Below are positions 1 through 5,090 of a stretch of 8,043 nt of DNA, piece by piece; the first letter of the stretch is position 1, and every line of letters begins with the position of its first letter. This stretch comes from Actinomycetes bacterium (GTDB lineage: Bacteria; Actinomycetota; Actinomycetes; Mycobacteriales; Mycobacteriaceae), in the NCBI GenBank assembly GCA_023415515.1, contig JAEZKH010000433.1, positions 1 to 8,043 of the forward strand, read 5' to 3'. The translations under genes and the position numbers were made by a program. The notes beneath the pieces were generated by a model. That model saw nothing but the letters and a program-made list of their open reading frames with translations, made no database searches and had not been told where the DNA came from.

Positions 1-393
1 GGCGAGCGGGTCGAGGGTGTGGGGCGGCTCGACCTGACGACGTCGCCGCAGCCGAGGCGCACCATCGGTGAGGTGGTGAGCCTGCCGCTGCTCGCAGGTC
101 TCACCGAAAAGCTGACGGGGTTCGAAAACCACCGCGGCGGAACGATTCTCGGAGCGGACGCCCGCCCGCTGGCCAAGGTGGTGAGCGGGGCGGGCAACTG
201 CGAGGGTGACGGCTTCGACGGTGCCGTGCAGGGCAGCGTCGTCGCCACGTATCTGCACGGCCCCTGTCTGGCCCGCAACCCGCAACTCGCCGACCATCTG
301 CTGTCCCGGGTCGTGGGCGACCTCGCCCCGCTGGACCTGCCCGAGGTAGACCTGCTGCGCCGGGAACGGCTGGCGGCGCCCCGCCGCGTGTAG
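1..393 (+). CDS. gatD: GatD, glutaminase subunit of the MurT/GatD lipid II isoglutaminyl synthase (C-terminal part)
   Basis: This is the 3' end of a gene that begins before the window; 130 residues are visible. It belongs to the CobB/CobQ-like class I glutamine amidotransferases. In the MurT/GatD complex such a protein releases ammonia from glutamine, and MurT uses it to amidate the D-glutamate of lipid II in the cytoplasm. Visible support is the GFENH motif (residues 40-44) and ATYLHGP (82-88), where H86 (CAC at 256-258) is the expected catalytic histidine. The nucleophilic cysteine lies upstream of the window. The GatD reading, rather than a cobalamin-pathway CobQ, rests on the short C-terminal end directly after the histidine block and on the neighbouring genes, which match the mycobacterial murT-gatD locus (older annotations call it cobQ2). 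MurT should lie just upstream. The gene ends in TAG, three bases from the stop of the convergent DUF559 gene. Confidence 0.85.
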   Translation, partial: GERVEGVGRLDLTTSPQPRRTIGEVVSLPLLAGLTEKLTGFENHRGGTILGADARPLAKVVSGAGNCEGDGFDGAVQGSVVATYLHGPCLARNPQLADHLLSRVVGDLAPLDLPEVDLLRRERLAAPRRV

Positions 394-396
394 CGG

Positions 397-1287
397 CTAC
401 GCCGCGAACGAACGCGTGACGCGGTGCAGGTCGTCGATTTCGAGACAGCACCCACGACGGATCAGGGCATCCTCGACTCTCGCGATGACCTCACTCGGCT
501 TGTCTTCGGCGATGACCCGAATGACGATCCACCCCAGTGCTTCCAGCATCCGCAGCCGGGCGATGTCCTTGACGTACTGGCGGCGATCCTTTCGGTGGTG
601 ATCCCCGTCGTACTCGACGGCAACCTTGAACTCGCGCCAGCCCATGTCCAGCCACGCGGCCGGGGCGGTGCCGCTGTGAAGCACGGGGATCTGGGTCTCG
701 GGTCGCGGGAATCCCGCGTCCACCAACCACAACCGGATTCGGCTCTCGCGCGGCGAGTCTGCGCCGCCGTCGACGAGCGGAAGCAACTCGCGCAGCCTGC
801 GTAGACCCGGGGCCCGCGGATAGCGGTCGCCCAGCGCCATGACGTCCGCGCGGTTGAACTTCTGGTTCCACATCAGCGCGTCGAGGCGCGCGAGAGCGTC
901 GGGACGCTCGAGATGGCGGCCCATGTCGAAAGCCGTTCGGAGTCTTGATGTCACGGGTAACCCCGATACCTTGGTGATCTCGTCGTCGTTGATCCGGTCG
1001 GCCCGTGGTATCAGCCCGGGCTGCGGGCGGATTCGCACGCCGACGAGCTCGATGGGTACACCAGGGTCGACCCACGGGGCACCGTGCAGAGCGGACGCCG
1101 CGACGCCGGCCACCACTCCCTTGCGGCCGGACGCCAGCCACGCGGCGATCGAACGGTCACGCAAGGTCAGTTCCACGCCCCGTGGCGCGTACACACCGCG
1201 ATAAACCGGGGTATACCAGCGCCGCAGTTCGTGACGCGTAACCCGGCCCGCGGCGACTTCTTCACTGCCGATGAACACTTCAGCCAT
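397..1287 (-). CDS. Two-domain protein with AbiEi-like N-terminus and DUF559/Vsr-like nuclease C-terminus (Rv3714c-type)
   Basis: The protein is 296 residues from ATG at 1287. An in-frame GTG at 1302 would add five residues; neither start has a good ribosome binding site. I prefer ATG because the following MAEVF and the 296-residue length fit the M. tuberculosis homologue as I recall it. The N-terminal 75 residues carry RRWYTPVYRGVYAP, the pattern of the winged-helix 'AbiEi antitoxin N-terminal-like' domain common in actinobacteria. The C-terminal 115 residues look like DUF559, a relative of the Vsr/PD-(D/E)XK nucleases: SPRES (E181), WLDMGW (D214), and VAVEYDGDHH (E225, D227, H230), followed by R-x-x-x-L-E-A-L-G-W. 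The putative metal-binding acidic residues are intact, so it could be an active nuclease, but no substrate is known to me. No toxin gene is adjacent. It lies downstream of recR on the same strand, with an inverted repeat between them. Confidence 0.8.
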   Translation of the reverse strand: MAEVFIGSEEVAAGRVTRHELRRWYTPVYRGVYAPRGVELTLRDRSIAAWLASGRKGVVAGVAASALHGAPWVDPGVPIELVGVRIRPQPGLIPRADRINDDEITKVSGLPVTSRLRTAFDMGRHLERPDALARLDALMWNQKFNRADVMALGDRYPRAPGLRRLRELLPLVDGGADSPRESRIRLWLVDAGFPRPETQIPVLHSGTAPAAWLDMGWREFKVAVEYDGDHHRKDRRQYVKDIARLRMLEALGWIVIRVIAEDKPSEVIARVEDALIRRGCCLEIDDLHRVTRSFAA

Positions 1288-1327
1288 ACAGGCATCGTGC
1301 ACCCGGGCACCGACAAGTCACTTCGAT

Positions 1328-1372
1328 CGACGTTTCGCAGAAGAAGTGCCAGAAGAGGTCTGCGAAACGTCG
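1328..1372. repeat. Perfect 14-bp inverted repeat between recR and the DUF559 gene
   Basis: The arms are CGACGTTTCGCAGA (1328-1341) and TCTGCGAAACGTCG (1359-1372), with a 17-base spacer (1342-1358). It begins 12 bases after the recR stop, read on the minus strand, and lies 40 bases before the DUF559 start. As RNA it would fold into a strong 14-bp stem. No U-tract follows on either strand, so it is not a classical intrinsic terminator. It could be a U-less mycobacterial terminator or attenuator, a regulator-binding site for the DUF559 gene, or one copy of a dispersed palindromic repeat. The sequence alone does not separate these. Confidence 0.75.
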
Positions 1373-1383
1373 TTTGGTGTGAC

Positions 1384-1995
1384 TCAGGTGAGTGCACGTC
1401 GACCCGACAATGCGCGGCCGAGCGTCAACTCGTCGGCGAACTCGAGGTCACCGCCCATCGGCAGACCGGACGCGATGCGCGTGACGGTCAGACCGGGGAT
1501 GTCGCGCAGCATCCGCACCAGATAGGTCGCCGTCGCCTCCCCCTCGGTGTTCGGATCGGTCGCGATGATCACCTCGGTGATGTCGACCCCGTCGACACGT
1601 TCGCCGATCCTGTTGAGCAGCTCGCGAATCCGCAGTTGCTCCGGTCCGACCCCGGACAGCGGGTCCAGGGCGCCGCCGAGGACGTGGTAGCGGCCGCGGA
1701 ACTCGCGGGTGCGTTCGACGGCCTGCACATCCTTGGGCTCCTCGACGACACACACCAGCGACGCGTCGCGGCGGGCGTCGCTGCAGATCCGGCAGCGGTC
1801 GTCGTCGGAGACGTTCCCGCAGACCGCGCAGAACTTCACGCCGTCGCGGACCTTGTTCAGCACCGCGGTCAACCGGTCGATATCGGGCGGTTCGACCGAC
1901 AGCAGGTGAAACGCGATGCGCTGTGCGCTTTTCGGGCCGATGCCCGGCAGCTTGCCCAGCTCGTCGATGAGGTCTTGGACCGGTCCCTCGAACAA
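1384..1995 (-). CDS. recR: Recombination mediator protein RecR
   Basis: RecR works with RecF and RecO to load RecA onto gapped DNA in recombinational repair. This 203-residue protein is full length for the family. In order it has a helix-hairpin-helix (KLPGIGPKSAQR, residues 15-26), a four-cysteine zinc finger (C56, C59, C68, C71), a Toprim domain from about residue 79 with VVEEP (E85, E86) and IIATDPNTEGE (D147), and the C-terminal TATYLVRML segment. The start is TTG at 1995: the codon immediately before it in the same frame is the TAA of ybaB, so no start further upstream is possible, and MFEGPVQDLIDELGKLPG has the expected length before the helix-hairpin-helix. A G-rich stretch (ACCGGGG) inside the end of ybaB may act as ribosome binding site. 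Translation is probably coupled to ybaB. Confidence 0.96.
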   Translation of the reverse strand: MFEGPVQDLIDELGKLPGIGPKSAQRIAFHLLSVEPPDIDRLTAVLNKVRDGVKFCAVCGNVSDDDRCRICSDARRDASLVCVVEEPKDVQAVERTREFRGRYHVLGGALDPLSGVGPEQLRIRELLNRIGERVDGVDITEVIIATDPNTEGEATATYLVRMLRDIPGLTVTRIASGLPMGGDLEFADELTLGRALSGRRALT

Positions 1996-2328
1996 TTACA
2001 GCCCCGGTAACCCGATGTCGCCCATGCCGCCCGCCAGCGGGCCGAGCCGCTCCTGGGCCAGCAGCGTGACTTGACGGGCCGCGTCGGCGTGCGCGCCGAC
2101 GATGAGATCCTGCAGCGTCTCGACGTCGTCGGGGTCGACGACCTTCGGATCGATCGCCACGCCGACGACCTCACCGCTGCCCTTCATGGTGACCTGGACC
2201 AGGCCGCCGCCTGCCTGCCCGTGCACCTCGGTGTTGGCGAGTTGTTCCTGGGCCTCCATCAGCTTCTGCTGAACCTGTTGCGCCTGAGCGAGGAGCGCCG
2301 ACATGTCGGGCTGGCCTCCGGGTTGCAT
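1996..2328 (-). CDS. YbaB/EbfC family nucleoid-associated DNA-binding protein
   Basis: This 110-residue protein has the YbaB/EbfC layout: an N-terminal helix rich in Q, A and E (about residues 9-34, ALLAQAQQVQQKLMEAQEQL), then a small beta sheet (VTMKGSGEVVGVAIDPKVV), then a helical stretch with DDVETLQDLIVGAHADA. Family members are dimers that bind DNA and associate with the nucleoid, and the gene is very often found just upstream of recR, as here. The C-terminal tail is glycine-rich (GGMGDIGLPGL). Start ATG at 2326-2328 is supported by an AGGGGG ribosome binding site six bases upstream. It ends in TAA directly against the TTG start of recR, with no bases between them. Confidence 0.93.
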   Translation of the reverse strand: MQPGGQPDMSALLAQAQQVQQKLMEAQEQLANTEVHGQAGGGLVQVTMKGSGEVVGVAIDPKVVDPDDVETLQDLIVGAHADAARQVTLLAQERLGPLAGGMGDIGLPGL

Positions 2329-2334
2329 GAGTAG

Positions 2335-2340
2335 CCCCCT
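2335..2340 (-). promoter_or_regulatory. Ribosome binding site of ybaB
   Basis: The minus strand reads AGGGGG here, six bases before the ATG at 2328. It fixes the start of ybaB and contrasts with the divergent amidase gene, which has no such site. Confidence 0.75.
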
Positions 2341-2386
2341 ATGCGTATCGGTAACTTCTGATAACTGCGTGGTCTCGACTTGGTTG

Positions 2387-2435
2387 CGCTCGCCGGCCTG
2401 CGGCGTTTTGGCCTTTCAAGCCTAGACGGCGAGCG
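2387..2435. repeat. 9-bp inverted repeat in the ybaB/amidase divergent region
   Basis: CGCTCGCCG (2387-2395) is repeated inverted as CGGCGAGCG (2427-2435), with 31 bases between. The right arm ends two bases before the amidase -10 box. It may be an operator, but an arm of this length in GC-rich DNA can arise by chance. Confidence 0.3.
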
Positions 2436-2443
2436 GCTACCTT
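2414..2443 (+). promoter_or_regulatory. Predicted promoter of the amidase gene, giving a leaderless mRNA
   Basis: A TANNNT -10 element, TACCTT, lies at 2438-2443. A transcript starting the usual seven bases after its last T would begin at 2450, the G of the GTG start codon. There is no ribosome binding site before that GTG. A weak -35 candidate, TTTCAA (2414-2419), sits 18 bases upstream; many mycobacterial promoters lack a good -35. On the opposite strand TAGGCT (2424 down to 2419) is a possible but weak -10 for ybaB. Confidence 0.5.
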
Positions 2444-2449
2444 GACGCC

Positions 2450-3202
2450 GTGCGTGTGTCTGCGACCTTTCGTGTCGGCGCGGCTGCGGCCGCCTGCCTG
2501 GTGGTCGCTGCGTCGACGCTGGCCAGCCCGGTATCCGCGGCGCCGGCCAACATCGCCGGGATGATCGTGTTCCTCGACCCCGGCCACAACGGCGCCAACG
2601 ACTCCTCGATCAGCCGTCAGGTGCCCACCGGGCGGGGCGGCACCAAGAACTGTCAGGAAAGCGGCACGTCGACCGGCGACGGTTATCCCGAACACAGCTT
2701 CACCTGGGAGACGACGCTGCGGATCCGCCAGGCGCTGTCGGCGCTCGGCGTGCGCACCGCGATGTCGCGCGGCAACGACACCGGGCTGGGCCCCTGCGTC
2801 GACGAGCGCGCCGCGATGGCCAACTCGATCAAACCCAACGCGATCGTCAGCATCCACGCCGACGGCGGCCCACCGACCGGCCGCGGCTTCCACGTGCTCT
2901 ACTCGTCGCCGCCGCTCAACCAGGCGCAGGCCGGGCCGTCGGTGCAGTTCGCTCAGATCATGCGCGACCAATTGCAGGCGTCGGGCCTCGTGCCGTCCAC
3001 CTACATCGGCACCGGCGGCCTCAACCCGCGCTCCGACATCGCGGGCCTGAACCTGGCGCAGTATCCATCGATACTCGTCGAGCTGGGCAATATGAAGAAC
3101 CCCGCCGACGCGGGTCTGATCACCACGCCCGAGGGCAGACAGAAGTACGCCGACGCCGTGGTCCGCGGTATCGCCGGCTTCCTGGGCTCACAGCCGCGCT
3201 AG
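2450..3202 (+). CDS. Secreted zinc-dependent N-acetylmuramoyl-L-alanine amidase (Rv3717 type)
   Basis: This enzyme cuts the bond between N-acetylmuramic acid and L-alanine in peptidoglycan. The 250 residues begin with a signal peptide: charged MRVSATFR, a hydrophobic run to about 27, and probable cleavage after VSA (residue 30), giving export to the periplasm. The remainder is one Amidase_3 domain: H46 in LDPGHNG, E81 in YPEHSF and H136 in SIHADGG are the expected zinc ligands, and E211 in VELGNMKN the catalytic glutamate. The two cysteines of the mature protein, C68 and C116, could form a disulfide. There is no SPOR, LysM or other wall-binding domain, as in M. tuberculosis Rv3717, to which the sequence is very close by recall. 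The GTG start at 2450 fits both the signal peptide and a leaderless transcript. The gene ends four bases from the stop of the convergent SRPBCC gene. Confidence 0.95.
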   Translation: MRVSATFRVGAAAAACLVVAASTLASPVSAAPANIAGMIVFLDPGHNGANDSSISRQVPTGRGGTKNCQESGTSTGDGYPEHSFTWETTLRIRQALSALGVRTAMSRGNDTGLGPCVDERAAMANSIKPNAIVSIHADGGPPTGRGFHVLYSSPPLNQAQAGPSVQFAQIMRDQLQASGLVPSTYIGTGGLNPRSDIAGLNLAQYPSILVELGNMKNPADAGLITTPEGRQKYADAVVRGIAGFLGSQPR

Positions 3203-3207
3203 CGGCT
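3192..3207. terminator. Small GC-rich hairpin across the convergent amidase/SRPBCC stop codons
   Basis: AGCCGC (3192-3197) and GCGGCT (3202-3207) form a 6-bp stem with a 4-base loop that covers the amidase TAG and touches the SRPBCC TGA. There is no T-tract on either strand. It could help terminate both transcripts, but the stem is short and may be chance. Confidence 0.25.
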
Positions 3208-3647
3208 CACTGGGCCTCGACGGCCTTCTTCAGGTTGGCCAGCACCTCGCCCTGGATCTTCTTCAGTCCGAGCGGGGCGAAAGTCTTCTCGAAGAAGCCG
3301 CCGATTCCGCCTGCGCCCTGCCAGGACGTCTTGACTGTCACCGACGAACCGGGGCCCGACGGCGCGACGGTCCAGTTGGTCACCATCGAGCTGTTGGCGT
3401 CCTTCTCGATGACGGTGTGGCCTGCGACGTCGACCTCGGCTTTGACGTCGCGGACCCGCGACTTCGTCGCCTGCAGCTTCCAGGTCGCGACGGTGCCTGC
3501 CCCCTGACCGCCCTGGAGGACGGCGTAGTCGCGGTAGTGCGACGACAAGATCTTCGGGCGGACCGTTGTGTAATCCGACACAGCCGCCAGGACCTTGTCC
3601 GGCGCGGCGTCGATCAAGACGCTGCTCGACGCGCTGACCTGTCCCAT
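3207..3647 (-). CDS. SRPBCC (START/Bet v 1-like) family protein, Rv3718c type
   Basis: This 146-residue protein has the pattern of the SRPBCC superfamily, small helix-grip folds with a deep hydrophobic pocket that binds lipids, polyketides or other apolar ligands. The N-terminal strand SASSSVLIDAAPDKVLAAVSDY is typical of such 'polyketide cyclase' proteins, with the first helix at PDKVLAAVSDYTTVRP. A beta-rich core follows (GTVATWKLQ, DVKAEVDVAGHTVIEKD, SVTVKTSWQG), and a long C-terminal helix (KIQGEVLANLKKAVEA) closes the pocket. No catalytic residue can be assigned and the ligand is unknown. The reading frame is open far upstream, but ATG at 3647 is chosen because the fold begins there and AGGGGAG lies eight bases before it. 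It is divergent from the flavoprotein/methyltransferase pair and shares its upstream region, so a link to lipid metabolism is possible but only inferred. Confidence 0.9.
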   Translation of the reverse strand: MGQVSASSSVLIDAAPDKVLAAVSDYTTVRPKILSSHYRDYAVLQGGQGAGTVATWKLQATKSRVRDVKAEVDVAGHTVIEKDANSSMVTNWTVAPSGPGSSVTVKTSWQGAGGIGGFFEKTFAPLGLKKIQGEVLANLKKAVEAQ

Positions 3648-3655
3648 TTGTTCGA

Positions 3656-3662
3656 CTCCCCT
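3656..3662 (-). promoter_or_regulatory. Ribosome binding site of the SRPBCC gene
   Basis: The minus strand reads AGGGGAG, eight bases before the ATG at 3647. It decides the start among several in-frame possibilities. Confidence 0.75.
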
Positions 3663-3674
3663 CGTCGCAGTGCG

Positions 3675-3704
3675 TTCGCATCGGCCGCAGCCGCGGACTA
3701 GCGT
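3675..3704 (+). promoter_or_regulatory. Predicted promoter of the flavoprotein/methyltransferase operon, giving a leaderless mRNA
   Basis: A -35-like TTCGCA (3675-3680, four of six matches to TTGACA) is 18 bases before a -10 TAGCGT (3699-3704). The last T is seven bases from the GTG start at 3711, so the transcript would begin at the start codon. No ribosome binding site precedes the GTG. The minus strand has TACGCT at 3705 down to 3700, a possible -10 for the SRPBCC gene that overlaps the plus-strand -10 almost completely. Confidence 0.55.
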
Positions 3705-3710
3705 ATATGC

Positions 3711-5090
3711 GTGTCCGTTCCGGAAACCGACGCACGTGCTGCACATGCCCGAGGGGTGCAACGACTCCTGGCCAGCTACCGCGCCATTCCGCCGAGAGCC
3801 ACCGTCCGACTGGCCAAACCGACCTCCAACTTGTTCCGCGCCCGCGCGAAGAGCGACGCCAGGGGCCTGGACACCTCCGGGCTGACCGGTGTGATCGCGG
3901 TGGACCCGGACGCGCGGACCGTCGATGTCGCGGGCATGTGCACCTACGAAGACCTCGTCGCCGCGACGCTGCCCTTCGGGCTGTCGCCGCTCGTCGTCCC
4001 GCAGTTGAAGACCATCACCCTCGGCGGCGCCGTCACCGGGCTCGGCATCGAGTCGGCGTCGTTCCGCAACGGCCTGCCGCACGAATCGGTTCTCGAGATG
4101 GACATCCTCACCGGCACAGGTGAGGTCGTCACCGCATCGCCGTCGCAGCATCCGGATCTCTTCCGCGCCTTCCCGAATTCATATGGCACGCTGGGCTATT
4201 CGGTTCGGCTGAAGATCGAGCTGGAACCCGTGAAGCCGTTCGTCGCCCTTCGGCATCTGCGCTTCCACTCGCTGAGCGACCTGGTCGCTGCGATGGACCG
4301 CATCATCGAGACCGGCGGAATCGACGGCGATCCGGTCGACTACCTCGACGGCGTGGTGTTCAGCGCCGACGAGAGCTACCTCTGCGTCGGCATGCAGACC
4401 GCGACGCCGGGACCGGTCAGCGACTACACCGGCCAGCAGATCTACTACCGGTCGATCCAGCATCCCGACGGCGAGAAGCACGACAGACTGACCATCCACG
4501 ATTACCTGTGGCGTTGGGACACCGACTGGTTCTGGTGCTCCCGCGCGTTCGGCGCGCAGAACCCGGCGATTCGCCGGTTCTGGCCGCGGCGATTTCGGCG
4601 AAGCAGCTTCTACTGGAAGCTGATTGGCTACGATCGCCGGTTCAACATCGCCGACCGCATCGAAAAGCGCAACGGCAGACCACCGCTCGAGCGCGTCGTC
4701 CAGGACGTCGAGGTGCCGATCGAACGGTGTGTCGACTTTCTGGACTGGTTCACCGAGAACGTGCCGATCGAGCCGATCTGGTTGTGCGCGCTGCGATTGC
4801 GCGACGATGCGGGTTGGCCGCTGTATCCGATCAGGCCGCACCACACATATGTCAACGTGGGCTTCTGGTCGTCGGTGCCCGTCGGGCCCGAAGAAGGTCA
4901 CACCAACCGGTTGATCGAGCATCAGGTCAGTAAGCTCGACGGACACAAGTCGCTGTACTCCGACGCCTTCTATTCCCAGGAGGAGTTCGACGAACTCTAC
5001 GGCGGTGAGGCCTACAAGACCGTCAAGAAGACATACGATCCCGATTCTCGTCTCCTCGACCTCTACGCGAAGGCGGTGCAACGGAAATGA
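3711..5090 (+). CDS. FAD-dependent oxidoreductase, DWARF1/DHCR24-like (Rv3719 type; paralogue class of TmsA/BfaA)
   Basis: The 459-residue protein has an N-terminal FAD-binding domain of the vanillyl-alcohol-oxidase/PCMH type. VIAVDPDARTVDVAGMCTYE (61-80) and the conserved loop PQLKTITLGGAVTG (97-110), then GIESASFRNG (112-121) and NSYGTLGYSVRL (156-167), form the usual flavin-binding stretch. The C-terminal part is rich in aromatics (DYLWRWDTDWFWCSRAF, 264-280) and ends YDPDSRLLDLYAKAV, as in the DWARF1/24-dehydrosterol-reductase-like group. I see no signal peptide. A related flavoprotein, TmsA/BfaA, reduces the methylene intermediate when 10-methyl-branched fatty acids are made, and works with a methyltransferase of the type encoded directly downstream here. 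By analogy this enzyme probably reduces a double bond made or modified by its partner; the true substrate is not known to me. The start is GTG at 3711, with a predicted leaderless transcript. The stop overlaps the next gene by ATGA. Confidence 0.88.
   Translation: MSVPETDARAAHARGVQRLLASYRAIPPRATVRLAKPTSNLFRARAKSDARGLDTSGLTGVIAVDPDARTVDVAGMCTYEDLVAATLPFGLSPLVVPQLKTITLGGAVTGLGIESASFRNGLPHESVLEMDILTGTGEVVTASPSQHPDLFRAFPNSYGTLGYSVRLKIELEPVKPFVALRHLRFHSLSDLVAAMDRIIETGGIDGDPVDYLDGVVFSADESYLCVGMQTATPGPVSDYTGQQIYYRSIQHPDGEKHDRLTIHDYLWRWDTDWFWCSRAFGAQNPAIRRFWPRRFRRSSFYWKLIGYDRRFNIADRIEKRNGRPPLERVVQDVEVPIERCVDFLDWFTENVPIEPIWLCALRLRDDAGWPLYPIRPHHTYVNVGFWSSVPVGPEEGHTNRLIEHQVSKLDGHKSLYSDAFYSQEEFDELYGGEAYKTVKKTYDPDSRLLDLYAKAVQRK

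Noticed and set aside
1084..2010. A 308-codon plus-strand open frame across the recR region
   Set aside because: It is antisense to recR, whose zinc finger, helix-hairpin-helix and Toprim motifs are unambiguous, and it crosses the intergenic inverted repeat.
2450..2500. Possible lipoprotein signal in the amidase (AAAC around C16)
   Set aside because: The cysteine lies inside the hydrophobic core without a proper lipobox, and an A-x-A-like signal peptidase I site follows at residues 28-30.
3648..4151. Upstream extension of the SRPBCC frame on the minus strand
   Set aside because: It would overlap the start of the flavoprotein gene, its sequence is low-complexity Arg/Gly-rich, and ATG at 3647 has a good ribosome binding site and begins the fold.
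4179..5081. A 300-codon minus-strand open frame inside the flavoprotein gene
   Set aside because: Shadow of the real plus-strand gene; no domain pattern, and it covers a region with clear flavoprotein coding signal.
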